A stretch of DNA of 64,000 bases from Streptomyces diastatochromogenes (GTDB taxonomy: Bacteria; Actinomycetota; Actinomycetes; Streptomycetales; Streptomycetaceae): NCBI GenBank assembly GCA_026913215.1, contig JAPTYK010000001.1:2852001-2916000 (forward strand), given 5' to 3'. A program made the translations under genes and the position numbers. A model generated the notes under the pieces. The model was not told the DNA's origin, searched no databases, and saw nothing but the letters and a program-made list of their open reading frames with translations. Positions 39,006-51,366 of this stretch are shown one piece after another (positions within the stretch are counted from its first letter, which is position 1; the number at the start of each line of letters is the position of its first letter).

Positions 39006-39017
39006 CGACACGTGTCG
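39006..39017. promoter_or_regulatory. Perfect 12-bp palindrome in the gdh/DJ-1 intergenic region
   Basis: CGACACGTGTCG is a perfect palindrome in the 430-base gap between divergent genes, which is otherwise free of genes. A TTTGACG element 12 bases to its left and local AT-richness mark a promoter for the DJ-1 gene. It may be an operator. Confidence 0.4.
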
Positions 39018-39103
39018 TCCTGGCAAACCACCACGCCGGAGGGGGCGGGTGCGCGAGCATGGACACAGCACGGCAGACCGACCATCTGTGACCTGGGAGA
39101 GCC

Positions 39104-39658
39104 ATGGCGAAGATCCTGATCGTGACCGGGGACGCGGCGGAGTCGCTGGAGGTGATGTACCCCTACCAGCGGCTTCTGGAGGAGGGCTACGAGGTCGACA
39201 TCGCGGCCCCGGCCCGCAAGACGCTCCGCTTCGTCGTCCACGACTTCGAGCCGGGCTACGACACGTACACGGAGAAGCCGGGCTACACCTGGCCCGCCGA
39301 CCTCGCCTTCTCGGAGGTCGACCCGGGCGCCTACCTGGCGGTGGTGATCCCCGGCGGCCGCGCCCCGGAGTACCTGCGCAACGACCCGGAGCTCCGCAAG
39401 ATCCTCAAGGCCTTCTTCGACGCCGACAAGCCGGTGGCCCAGATCTGCCACGGCCCGCTCCTCACGGCGGCCGTCGGCAGCCTCGAAGGCCGCCGCGTCA
39501 CCGCCTACCCGGCCCTGGAACTCGACATGCAGGCCGCCGGCGCCACCTTCCAGGACAGCGCCGCCGTCGTCGACGGCCTCCTCGTCTCCTCCCGCGCCTG
39601 GCCCGACCACCCCACCTGGATGCGCGAGTTCCTGAAGGTGCTCCGCGCGAAGGGCTGA
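39104..39658 (+). CDS. DJ-1/PfpI family protein
   Basis: A 184-residue protein of the DJ-1/PfpI/YhbO group (deglycase/protease-like or stress chaperone). The nucleophile elbow is VAQICHGPLLTAA, with the conserved Cys followed by His, and the upstream Glu lies in the first helix region. The ATG has GGGAG-like purines (GGGAGAGCC) upstream. The frame is intact, and a strong terminator follows. The exact substrate is not known. Confidence 0.9.
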   Translation: MAKILIVTGDAAESLEVMYPYQRLLEEGYEVDIAAPARKTLRFVVHDFEPGYDTYTEKPGYTWPADLAFSEVDPGAYLAVVIPGGRAPEYLRNDPELRKILKAFFDADKPVAQICHGPLLTAAVGSLEGRRVTAYPALELDMQAAGATFQDSAAVVDGLLVSSRAWPDHPTWMREFLKVLRAKG

Positions 39659-39662
39659 CGCC

Positions 39663-39695
39663 GGTGGTGGGCAGGCGTTCGGCCTGCCCACCACC
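39663..39695. terminator. Bidirectional terminator between the DJ-1 and HAD genes
   Basis: A perfect 13-bp stem (39663-39675 with 39683-39695) with a 7-base loop lies between converging genes. Confidence 0.8.
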
Positions 39696-39701
39696 GCCCC
39701 G

Positions 39702-40357
39702 CTAGACCAGCTCCTCCGCCACGGCGACGGCCTCCTCCAGGAGTCCACCACCGGCACCCCGACCCGGGACAGGGACGCCCGGCTGTGCGAGCCGCCGGTG
39801 TACAGCACGGCCCGCGCCCCCACGTGCGCCGCCGCCACCGCGTCGTCCGCCGCGTCACCGATGACGACGACCCGCTCGGCCGGGACGGCGAGCGCGGCCA
39901 GGTGCCGCACCATGTGCCCGGACTTCCCGTCCGTGGACGCGTCCACGCGCCCGTCCATGCGGACGAACCGCTCGGCGATCCCGTACCGCCGCACGAGCGG
40001 TATCAGCTCGGCGTGCGGCGCGAGCGACAGCAGCGACTGCGTGAACCCGGACGCCTGCCGCGCCGCGAGCAGCTCCGCCGCCCCGGCGGTGAGGCCGCAG
40101 GACTCGGCCCGCTCCCAGTAGTGCCGGTGGAAGGTCCCGTCCATGACGGTCCACTCCTCGTCGGTGGGCAGTCGCCCCATGATCCGCTCGTAGAACCTCG
40201 GCACCGGCACCGTGTACAGCTCGCGGTACCGCTCCAGCGTGATCGTTTCGAGCCCGAGCTCGGTGAAGGCCGCGTTCGTCGCGCCGATCACCGCGCCGAT
40301 GTCGTCGAGCAGCGTGCCGTTCCAGTCCCAGACCAGGTGTTTTCCGTGCTTCCCCAT
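39702..40357 (-). CDS. HAD-superfamily phosphatase
   Basis: A 218-residue HAD hydrolase of the phosphoglycolate phosphatase type. Motif I is VWDWNGTLLDD (nucleophile Asp and acid/base Asp region), the C2-type cap follows, motif III Lys is in DGKSGHM, and motif IV is VVIGDAADDAVAA. The ATG at 40357 reads MGKHGKHLVWDWNG. One C is lost near 39743; the corrected gene ends AVAVAEELV at 39702. The substrate is unknown. It and the DUF6912 gene just upstream may be co-transcribed. Confidence 0.88.
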
Positions 40358-40378
40358 GGGGAGACGGTACCCGGCGGG

Positions 40379-40883
40379 TCAGCCGAGCAGGGAGGGGATC
40401 TCCTGCACCCCGAACCACAGCAGCTCGTGGTCCTCGGCCCCGTCCACCACGAACTGGGCGTCGTCGTCGCCCTGGTCCGCCGCGCCGAGCGCACCCGCCG
40501 CCGCCGCGACGTCCGCCTCTGCGTCGTCCGCGTCGGCGTGCACGGCCGCGGCCTTGGACAGCGTCACGGCTCCGGCGATGCGGACCTCGCCGATGGAGGC
40601 GGCGGTGAGCCCTCGGTCCGGGTCGACGGTCGCGTCCTTGTCGGCCACGTCGACGGCGACGACGATCCGGCGCCGGGGCGCCTCGGGGTCGCCGGCGAGG
40701 AGTCGCAGGGAGGCGGAGGCGGCCCGGTTGAGCGCCGCGTACTCCAGCTCCTCGATGTCGTCGGAGACGTACCACTCGCGCAGCGCGGGGTGACGGCGTA
40801 GGCGGTCAGCGGACCGGGGCCCAGCTCGCCCGCCTTGTGCGCCTGTGCGAGACCGGGGAGGGTCAGGGGACGTAGACGCGCAT
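40379..40883 (-). CDS. DUF6912 family protein
   Basis: A 168-residue cytoplasmic protein of unknown function, conserved in Streptomyces. It starts MRVYVP and continues LTLPGLAQAHKAGEL after one inferred lost C (otherwise a TGA follows codon 6), with a second lost base before ALREWYVSDDIEELEYAAL. The two corrections make 169 codons. It ends VQEIPSLLG, 21 bases before the HAD gene. No catalytic motif is visible. Confidence 0.7.
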
Positions 40884-41171
40884 GGCAGGCCGCTTTCGTA
40901 GACGGAGAGGCCCTCAGGATACGTGCGGAGTCCCCCTTCGGGGCGGCGGGCCGAACCAGCCGTCCGTCCACCGCGGAAGGCCGTCCGCCGAGGCGCCGGA
41001 GACCCGATTTCCGATCGCGTCACCCTGATAGGTGGTCCGGCCTCGGGACCGCCCCGCCTCGGCGGGGTCCTTGCGGGGCCCCGGAGCACCCCGTACAAGA
41101 TCCCCAACGAAAGTTACCGACTGGTATCGCTCGGTTACGCAGCGCCAGGTACGCGACGACAGGGGCCCGCC

Positions 41172-41670
41172 ATGAACACCACGCTCACCACCACCCCTCC
41201 CCGCTCCCCGCCCCCGCACGGCCCCCGGCACGCCCGGCGGCCCCGCCGGCACGCGCCCGCGCGGCTCCGCCGGAGCCCGCCCCGCGGGCCCGCCGGCATC
41301 CGCCCCGCACTCCGGCCCAGGGCGGCCGCACCCGGGCGCTCCCCGCACACCGTCTTCGCCGAGCGCCTGCTCGCCGTGCTCAGCGGGAGCGGCCCGTCCA
41401 CTGGATGCTCGGCCACACCGTCGGCGACGCGTACGAGCAGCTGGTCCGGCTCGCCCCGCAGACGCCCCTGCGCTCGCACGGCCCCCGGCCGGTCCTGCGC
41501 CGCTGCTCGGTCCAGGTGCACGCCCGCAGTCCGTCGTCGAGGCCTTCGCGAGCATCGCCACCGGCACCCGCGTACGGGCCATGGCGTTCCGCCTGGAGCG
41601 CGGCGAGGACCAGCGCTGGCGCTGCGCGGCGGTGGAACTGGACGGCCTGGACACGCCCCCGCACGCATGA
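41172..41670 (+). CDS. Rv3235-like protein
   Basis: A basic, Pro/Arg-rich N-terminus (about 60 residues) is followed by a conserved core, FAERLLAVLSG, VHWMLGHTVGDAYEQLVRLAP and RVRAMAFRLERG, which matches the Rv3235 family found beside secA in actinobacteria. The function is unknown. Two one-base deletions (near 41391 and 41530) are inferred; the corrected gene has 167 codons. It is convergent to secA. Confidence 0.72.
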
Positions 41671-41701
41671 CGGGGACCCGCCCCACCGGCCCCGCCCCAT
41701 G

Positions 41702-41740
41702 ACGAAGGGGCGGCCGCCCTGGGCGACCGACCCCTTCCGT
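41702..41740. terminator. Terminator between the Rv3235-like gene and secA
   Basis: ACGAAGGGG (41702-41710) pairs with CCCCTTCCGT (41731-41740) with one bulge, between convergent genes. Confidence 0.6.
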
Positions 41741-41758
41741 CACATCACTTCGAACGGG

Positions 41759-44569
<2,811 letters not shown>

Positions 44570-44808
44570 TGAGGCTGGTCTCCTTGCCGGTCGGGCCTGG
44601 CACTGGGTCTTGTGATGGACGCGAGCGCGGGCACGGCAGGTGGTCCCCACCGCAACGGCCATCGTAAGCGAGACAGCCCTTGCGCAGGGAGGCCCGCAGT
44701 ACCGGAGCCGTACGTCCGCCCGTATGGAGAACGCACGAGGTGGGCGGAAGGTGCCGCACCATCCGAAAAGTGTTCGCTTCCGGTCGGCGGGGTCAGCACA
44801 ATCCCGGC

Positions 44809-45408
44809 ATGGATCCCATCATCCTCACCACCGACCGCCTGCGGCTGCGGAGCTTCGTCCCCGAGGACGTCGACCGGGTGTACGCCCTCTGCCAGGACCC
44901 CGGCATCCGCCGCTGGACGACCGTCCCCGACCCCTACCGGCGTGAGGATGCCGAATTCTTCACGCAGCGGCTGGTCCCGGACGGCTGGCGGGAGGACACC
45001 GAGTACACCTTCGCCGCCGAACCCGTGGAGGGCGGCCCGCTGATCGCCGCGGCCAGTCTGATGAGCCGCGGGCAGGGCGTCTGGGAGGTCGGCTACTGGC
45101 TGGCGAAGGAGCAGCGCGGCTCCGGCCACATGACGGAGATCGTCCGCGCGCTCGCCCACTGGGCCTTCACCGGCCTCGGCTGCACCCGGCTGATCTGGCG
45201 CGCCGAGGTCGGCAACGCCGGCTCGCGCGCGGTGGCCGAACGGGTCGGCTTCGTCGTCGAGGGCGTGCAGCGCGCCGGGCTCCCCAACAAGGGCACGCTC
45301 CGGGACGCCTGGATCGCCTCCCTGCTGCCCTCCGACTTCGGCCTGCCGAGCCCCCTGCCGTACCTCCCCGCCCCCGCCGGGGAGGGGCCTGTCAGTACCG
45401 GGGCCTAG
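44809..45408 (+). CDS. GNAT acetyltransferase, RimJ/RimL type
   Basis: A 199-residue acetyltransferase. It begins [20 protein letters not shown], the standard RimJ/RimL N-terminus; the acetyl-CoA loop is [13 protein letters not shown] and the C-terminal part [20 protein letters not shown] fits the fold. The target could be a protein N-terminus or a small amine. It is 10 bases ahead of the glycosylase gene, probably in one transcript. Confidence 0.9.
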   Translation: MDPIILTTDRLRLRSFVPEDVDRVYALCQDPGIRRWTTVPDPYRREDAEFFTQRLVPDGWREDTEYTFAAEPVEGGPLIAAASLMSRGQGVWEVGYWLAKEQRGSGHMTEIVRALAHWAFTGLGCTRLIWRAEVGNAGSRAVAERVGFVVEGVQRAGLPNKGTLRDAWIASLLPSDFGLPSPLPYLPAPAGEGPVSTGA

Positions 45409-45418
45409 GGTGCGGTCC

Positions 45419-46580
45419 ATGACGACTGCGCCGCGCCCCGCCGCCGAACTGTCCGCCGACGAAGCCCGCAGGATCGCCCTGCGCGCCCAGGGCTTCCTGG
45501 GCGCCCCCGACCGCGCGGCGGGCGTGCGCGGGTCCTCCGGTCGCTCGGCCAGGTCCAGCTGGACACCATCTCGGTCCTGGCCCGCTCGCACGAGCTCATC
45601 CCGTACGCGCGCCTGGGCGCGGTGGGCCGCCGACGGTGGAGAAGGCGTACTGGTCAGAGGCGCACGCCTTCGAGTACTGGTCGCACGCCGCCTGCGTCCT
45701 GCCCGTCGAGGAGTGGCCGCACTTCGCCTTCCGCCGCCGCGCCTACCGCGACCGCCCGCACTGGCCCCACGAGCTGTCGGCCGGGGCGTACGACAAGGTG
45801 ATCGACCAGCTGCGGGACCAGGGCCCGCTGACGGCGACCGAGCTGGGCGGCGCGAAGAACAAGGGCGAGTGGTGGGACTGGTCCGACAGCAAGATCGCCG
45901 TCGAGCGGGCGCTGATGTACGGCGAGGTCGTCGTCACGGAGCGGCGCGGCTGGAAGCGGGTGTACGACCTGGCCGAGCGGGCGATCCCGCGGGAGCTGCT
46001 CCACGACGACCTGGACGACACCGAGTGCGTGCGGCGCCTGGTGCGGCAGGCGGGCGAGGCGCTCGGCGTGGGCACGCGCACGGACATCGCGGACTACCAC
46101 CGGATCAAGGCGGAGCAGTTCGACGCGGTGGTGGAGGCCTCGGGTCTGGTGCCGGTGACGGTGGCGGGCTGGGGGAAGCCCGCCTGGGCGGACCCGGCGG
46201 CCCTGGCGACGGAGCCGCGCGGCCGGCACCGCACGACGCTGCTCTCGCCCTTCGACTCCCTGATCTGGGAGCGGCCCCGCACGGAGCGGATCTTCGGCTT
46301 CACCCACCGCCTGGAGGCGTACGTCCCGAAGCAGAAGCGGATCCACGGCTACTTCGCGATGCCGGTCCTCGCCGGCGGCCGTCTGGTGGGCCGGGTGGAC
46401 CCGGCACGCGAGGGCACCACGCTGGTCGCCAAGCAGGTCTCCCTGGACGGACCCAAGGCCGTACCGGCGGTGGCGAAGGCCCTGCGCGAGGCCGCCGCCT
46501 GGGTGGGCTGCGACGCGGTGACGGTGGAGCGCCTGGACCCCCCGGGGCTGCTCCCCGACCTGCTCAAGGCCCTCGCCTGA
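45419..46580 (+). CDS. AlkZ/YcaQ-like DNA glycosylase (winged-helix, HTH_42)
   Basis: A 387-residue protein of the AlkZ/YcaQ family, monofunctional glycosylases that open interstrand crosslinks and bulky alkylated bases. The catalytic QxQ motif is present as LGQVQLDTISVLARSHEL (about residues 45-62), and the winged-helix core follows (WSEAHAFEYWSHAACVLP, SPFDSLIWERPRTERIFGF). Two one-base deletions (near 45527 and 45634) are inferred; the corrected gene has 388 codons. It follows the GNAT gene by 10 bases and converges on the response regulator, leaving 17 bases. Confidence 0.85.
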
Positions 46581-46597
46581 GGGTCAGCGGCGGGGCC

Positions 46598-47356
46598 TCA
46601 GCGGATCTCCAGGATCTTCTCGCGCATCGCGTAGACCACGGCCTCCATCCGCGAGTGCAGCTGCAGCTTCTCCAGGATGTTCCGGACGTGGTTCTTGACG
46701 GTGTTCTCGGAGATGAACAGTTCCTTGGCGATGTCCCGGTTGTTCATCCCGGTCGCGACGAGCTTGAGGACCTCCAGCTCGCGGTCGGTCAGCCGGGGCG
46801 CGGGCACGAGCCGGCGCTCGTCGGTGCGCTGGATCATCGACTTGAACTCGGTGAGCAGCTTCGACGCCATCGAGGGGCTGATCTGCGACTGCCCGTCCGC
46901 GACCGCGCGGATCGCGGTGGCGACCTCGTCGGTGGAGATCTCCTTGAGGAGGTAGCCGGTGGCCCCCGCCTTGATCGCGTCGTAGAGGTCGGCCTCCTCG
47001 TCGCTGATCGTCAGCATGATGATCTTCGCGCTGGGGGCCACCTCCTTGATGGAGGTGCACGCCTCGATGCCGCCGCGCCGGGGCATGCGCACGTCCATCA
47101 GGACGATGTCGGGCAGCAGGTCGGCGGCCTTGTCGACGGCCTCGGCGCCGTCACCGGCCTCGCCGACGACCTGGATGTCCTCCTCCTGGGCGAGGACGAT
47201 CTCCAGTCCCCGGCGGAAGAGGGCGTGGTCGTCCACGACGAGGACCCGGATCGGCTCCTTGCGGAATGCGCCGCCGTCCGATTCCGATTCCGATCCCTCC
47301 GGGACCGCACCACCGTGCTCGCGCCCGCTGAGCACCGGCCCGAAGCTGTCCGCCAT
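46598..47356 (-). CDS. Orphan response regulator, NarL/LuxR family
   Basis: A 252-residue regulator. A 35-residue acidic leader precedes the receiver domain (IRVLVVDDHALFRRGLEIVL; phospho-acceptor Asp in DIVLMDVRMP; Lys in KEISTDE). The LuxR-type helix-turn-helix is LTDRELEVLKLVATGMNNRD and FISENTVKNHVRNILEKL. The ATG at 47356 has GGGGGAGG upstream. No sensor kinase is next to it; it sits between the glycosylase gene and hpf. The partner kinase and targets are unknown. Confidence 0.92.
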   Translation of the reverse strand: MADSFGPVLSGREHGGAVPEGSESESDGGAFRKEPIRVLVVDDHALFRRGLEIVLAQEEDIQVVGEAGDGAEAVDKAADLLPDIVLMDVRMPRRGGIEACTSIKEVAPSAKIIMLTISDEEADLYDAIKAGATGYLLKEISTDEVATAIRAVADGQSQISPSMASKLLTEFKSMIQRTDERRLVPAPRLTDRELEVLKLVATGMNNRDIAKELFISENTVKNHVRNILEKLQLHSRMEAVVYAMREKILEIR

Positions 47357-47485
47357 CGTTCCTCCCCCTGAAGGCCGTGGCCTGAATTCGTTTCCGGTCC
47401 TCCAACCCGTACGCGCTCGGCACCGGTTGGCGTGCACGCCATGATTTCATGCCCCGGCGGCGACGGGGTGTTCCGCGGACGCACG

Positions 47486-47524
47486 GGGTGCCCCTGGGGC
47501 GCGCGATGCGCTCCAGGGGCACCC
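47486..47524 (-). terminator. Terminator of hpf
   Basis: A perfect 12-bp stem (47486-47497 with 47513-47524) with a 15-base loop lies 51 bases after the hpf stop, ahead of the response regulator. Confidence 0.7.
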
Positions 47525-47574
47525 GGAGGGACTCCTAGGTTCCGGCAGGTTCCGGAGGCGGTGCGGGTCGGCGG

Positions 47575-48255
47575 TCAGCCGCCGAGCGCACCGCCGGCGC
47601 CGCCGCCCTCGGCGAGCGGGTCGCTCTCCAGGTGGATGACGCCGTAGTCGTAGGCGTGTCGCCGGTAGACGACGCTCGGCTGCTTGGTGTCGGAGTCGAC
47701 GAACAGGTAGAAGTCGTGCCCGACCAGCTCCATCTCGTAGAGCGCCTGATCGAGCGTCATCGGTGCGGCCCGGTGGGTCTTCTCGCGGACCACGAGCGGC
47801 CCCTCGCCCTGGACCTCGATGGAACCCATCATCGTGGTGGGCACCTTGTCGGTCTCGTCGACGGCCAGTTGGCCGTCCCCGTTGAGCTTGGCGGCGCCGG
47901 GCACCACGTCCCCCACCTCCGCCGCGGACAACCGGCCGTTGCCACGGCGGGTGTACCGCTTGTCGTGCTGCTTGCGCAGTCGCGCCTCGAGCTTGCCGTG
48001 GGCGAGGTCGAGCGCTGCGTACGGGTCGCCTGCCGCAGCTTCCGCCCGGATCACCGGGCCTCGGGAATGGACGGTGATCTCCACGCGGTCGGACCGGTCG
48101 GCCTGCCGCGGGTTGGTCTCCTTGGACACCTCGACGTCGAGGCTGATCACCTTGCCGTCGAGCTTCTGGATCTTCTCCAGGTTCAGCTTCTCGGCCACGT
48201 GCTTGCGGAACCGCTCGGGCACCTCGGTCTTGCGGCCCTTGACGACGATGTCCAC
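47575..48255 (-). CDS. hpf: Ribosome hibernation promoting factor, long form
   Basis: Long HPF pairs 70S ribosomes into inactive 100S dimers in stationary phase or dormancy. The N-terminal S30AE domain (VDIVVKGRKTEVPERFRKHV, DVEVSKETNPRQADR) binds the ribosome; after a linker the C-terminal dimer domain (APMTLDQALYEMELVGHDFYLF, VVYRRHAYDYGVI) is present. The start is GTG at 48255 with GGAG upstream; a longer start at 48318 is less likely. The corrected frame is intact. The 292-base upstream gap to comF, AT-richer than its surroundings, holds its promoter and no gene. Confidence 0.93.
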   Translation of the reverse strand: MDIVVKGRKTEVPERFRKHVAEKLNLEKIQKLDGKVISLDVEVSKETNPRQADRSDRVEITVHSRGPVIRAEAAAGDPYAALDLAHGKLEARLRKQHDKRYTRRGNGRLSAAEVGDVVPGAAKLNGDGQLAVDETDKVPTTMMGSIEVQGEGPLVVREKTHRAAPMTLDQALYEMELVGHDFYLFVDSDTKQPSVVYRRHAYDYGVIHLESDPLAEGGGAGGALGG

Positions 48256-48547
48256 GCAGAACTCCGTTCCCGGATCGCCCTGATCGGCTCCTTGGCCGCA
48301 GGGCATCTCCCTTTGCACCAGCTCCGGTGGTCACCGGAGCTCGGACTTGGCGACTCGCCCTCCTCCTCCCCAGTCGACAAGATCTCCACCCCATCGACAA
48401 GAGGTTAATTCGCCCTGAACTCCTGTCCTGTAGGCGCAACCATGTATTCGGCGAGGTGATGGCATTCGCCATTCCTCACAACCGAACATAGCCCCTTCGG
48501 ACGGGTGTCGGCACCCGCTACCGCGACATACCTCCGTACGGGTGCTT

Positions 48548-49348
48548 TCACCTCTCACCACCTGCAACGATCCAAGTTTCCAGTGAGTTCCGGTTTATTT
48601 CGAACGAAGCGGGAGAGGATGCGATCACAGCCGCCGCCCGCTGTTCGATTTCGTGCTGCGCCGAACCGGCCGGTAAGCCGTGCGGTATTCCAGGAATGAA
48701 CGGAAGGTGTACGGCTCCGAGGGCGCGCGCCGCCTCCGCGAGCGAGGCGCCCGTGGTCATCAGGTCGTCCACGAGGATCACCCGTCCCGCCGTCAGCAGC
48801 CGCGCGCCGCCCGGCACGACCTCCAGCGCCCCGGCCAGGTTCGCGCGCCGCCCGCGCGCCCCGAGCCCCGACTGATCGGCCACGTACCGCCGCTGCCGCA
48901 GCACGGGCACCACCCGCGCCGGCCTTCCGGCCCTCCGCAGCCGGGCCGCCGCCGCCAGCGCGATCCGCCGCGTCGGATCATGGCCACGCGCCCGCACGGA
49001 CCGCCGCGAGGACGGCACCGGTACGAGGCAGCGGCCCGCCCGCCGCGCCCGTCCCGGGCCCCGCAGCGGCCTCCACGGCCCCGCGAGAGCCCCGCCCAGG
49101 GGCCCGGCGAGCGCGAGCGCCCCGCGCTCCTTGTGGGCGAGGAGCACTTCCCGTACGGCGTCGGCATAGGGCGCGGCGGCATGGACGACGGGCAGTCCGA
49201 CGGGCTCGGGCGCCGGCCGCACCCTGCGCGGCCCCGTCCCGGCGAGCGCTCCGGCACAGGCCGGGCACAGCTCCGTCCGCGGTCTGCCGCACCCTCCGCA
49301 GGCGACCGGCAGCACCAGCCCGGCGATCTCGCGCCACCACCCCCGCAT
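48548..49348 (-). CDS. ComF family phosphoribosyltransferase-like protein
   Basis: A 266-residue ComF-type protein. The N-terminal zinc cluster has CGGCGRPRTELCPAC; the PRPP-binding loop is VILVDDLMTTGASL. ComF proteins are linked to DNA uptake in competent bacteria; in Streptomyces the role is unknown. The ATG at 49348 reads MRGWWREIAGLVLP. It follows lpqB on the minus strand, with 153 bases between, in the order common to actinobacteria (mtrA-mtrB-lpqB-comF). Confidence 0.87.
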   Translation of the reverse strand: MRGWWREIAGLVLPVACGGCGRPRTELCPACAGALAGTGPRRVRPAPEPVGLPVVHAAAPYADAVREVLLAHKERGALALAGPLGGALAGPWRPLRGPGRARRAGRCLVPVPSSRRSVRARGHDPTRRIALAAAARLRRAGRPARVVPVLRQRRYVADQSGLGARGRRANLAGALEVVPGGARLLTAGRVILVDDLMTTGASLAEAARALGAVHLPFIPGIPHGLPAGSAQHEIEQRAAAVIASSPASFEINRNSLETWIVAGGER

Positions 49349-49501
49349 GGCTCCACTGTGCGCCTCCGACGGCCACCCGGCCACCCCTGTGGAAAACCCC
49401 TGGGGACCGCCGAAGTACGTCAGGTGCACCCCTCGGCGGGGCGTCCGGGCTCCGGGGACGCCACCCGCGTCGCGTCCCTGCGGGTCTCCGCCGGACGGGC
49501 C

Positions 49502-51366
49502 CTACCCCGGATAGACCGGCGAGGACCCCTTCCGGGCCATCGGCTGCCAGTTCGTGCCCGGGGCCAGCCGGACGATGCCGTCGTCGCCGGAGTTGGCCAC
49601 GACGGGCGCGTCGTCGGTGTGGGGCGCGGCCACCGAGGTGACCCCGTTCAGGCCGGGGAGCACCGAGGTCGTCGAGGTCGAGCCGTCGGTCTGGAGGTAG
49701 CGGATCTGCTGGACGCCGCCGGCCTCCTTGCCGACCACGACGAGCCGGCTCGGTCCCGCCCAGGAGACGGCCGTGACCGATTCCATCCGGGCCGCCGCGG
49801 GCTGGAGGTCGAGGACGGAGACGGTCTGTTCCTCGTCCGTCGTCTGCCGCTGGACGCGGCCGATCTGGAGGGTGGTGCGCTCGCCCCGCTTGACCACGAG
49901 GGCGATCCGCACGCCGTCGGCGGAGACCCGCAGGGACTCGATGCGGGTGTCGTCCCCCAGCCAGGGCGTGCGGACCTTGACGGGGTGGCCGGTGCCGCCG
50001 GGCACCATCCACAGCTGGGGTGCGTTCGGGTCGCGGTCGGCGACCCAGAGGTCGCCCCTGCCGTCCCAGCTGGGCGCGGACAGCCGGTCGGCGGGCCGGG
50101 CGGCCTTGCTGGTCAGGACCGCGGGCTGCGGGTCCTGCTCGGTGGTGATGGAGGAGACGAGCAGCTCACGGCCGGTCTGCCCGATCCCGGCGGCCCGGGT
50201 CTCGCCCCGGTCGACGGCCACGGAGCTGAGCGGCACGGTGCCCTTGCCGAACGGTCCGGGCACCTCCAGGGGCGCGCTGGCCTCCTTGCCGCCGACCAGG
50301 AGCATCATCAGCTTGCCGTGCTCGTCGACGAAGTACGGGTGCTCCTCGCGGCCGGTGTCCCGCACCGCCGCGAACTCGGCCGCCTGCCCCGGCCCAGCCG
50401 GCACAGGGACTGCCCGCCCGACCCGAGGAGCTCGACCTGCTCGACGTTGACGGAGGTCAGGCCGCGCAGCGTGAACAGCAGCTGCGCCGCCATCCGCCGG
50501 CACGCCTCGCCGTCGGCCCGGTCCGCCTTGGCGTTGAGCGGGACCCGCAGCGTGGACTGGTCGTCCGTGGCCAGGGTGGTGACGCCGCTCTTCAGCTCCG
50601 TACCGGAGGGGAACTGCGAGTCGACGGCCGGCTTCAGCCAGTTCGTCGGGCCTTCGAGGAGCGCCTTGACCGTCTGCGTCACCGGATCCATGCGGGTGAC
50701 GGGGTCCTGCCGCTGCCGGATGTAGACGGGGTCGGCGACGACCCAGTTCTCCCCGGAGGCGAAGTAGTACTTGTTGACCGACCGGTAGTTGCGGAGGAAG
50801 TCGGCCTCGCCCAGCAGCAGGCCGGGCGGGAGGCTGTCGATGCGCCACTCCCTGCCCTTGCCGTTCGCCGAGGGCTGCTGCACGACGTGGATCGACTGCA
50901 GGTACTCGGCGGGGCTGACCGGCTGGTAGGCGTGGCGGGCGTCCACGGTCGCGATCCTGCGGCCGGAGAGCGGGTAGGCGCGGCCCTGGTTCTCGGGGTC
51001 GGCGTTGCGGTCGGTCGGCTTGCGGTTGGGCGCCGTGGTGAGCACGGTGATGCTCTGCTCCGGCTTCCAGCTCTGCGCGGCCTTCTTCGTGAGGTACTTG
51101 CGGGCGGTGGAGAAGCCGGGGTCGTCGCTGGTCATGGCTTCGAGGAAGCCGTCGACGATCTCGTCCGGGTCGGCGTTCTCGCGGGGTGCGACGGCGTAGA
51201 CCCGCACCTGCGAGTCGCCGTTGCCGGCCCCCTTCACCGGCGACACGTCTCCGCTGTCGGGCATCGTCGCGCACCCGGTCACCAGGAGCCCGCCGCAGGC
51301 GGCGAGGACCACCGCGCGTGTGCTCCGTCCCCGCCCCGCGTGCTCCGCTCGGGAGTCAGCGCCCAC
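49502..51366 (-). CDS. lpqB: Lipoprotein LpqB
   Basis: A 621-residue lipoprotein that works with the MtrAB two-component system in the cell envelope. The signal peptide has the lipobox LLVTGC; a GerMN domain ([19 protein letters not shown]) lies in the middle and the C-terminal half is a beta-propeller-like repeat. The start is GTG at 51366, 11 bases inside the end of mtrB, so the two are translationally coupled. One base is lost near 50393 (CTGGGC context); the corrected gene has 622 codons. Confidence 0.92.
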
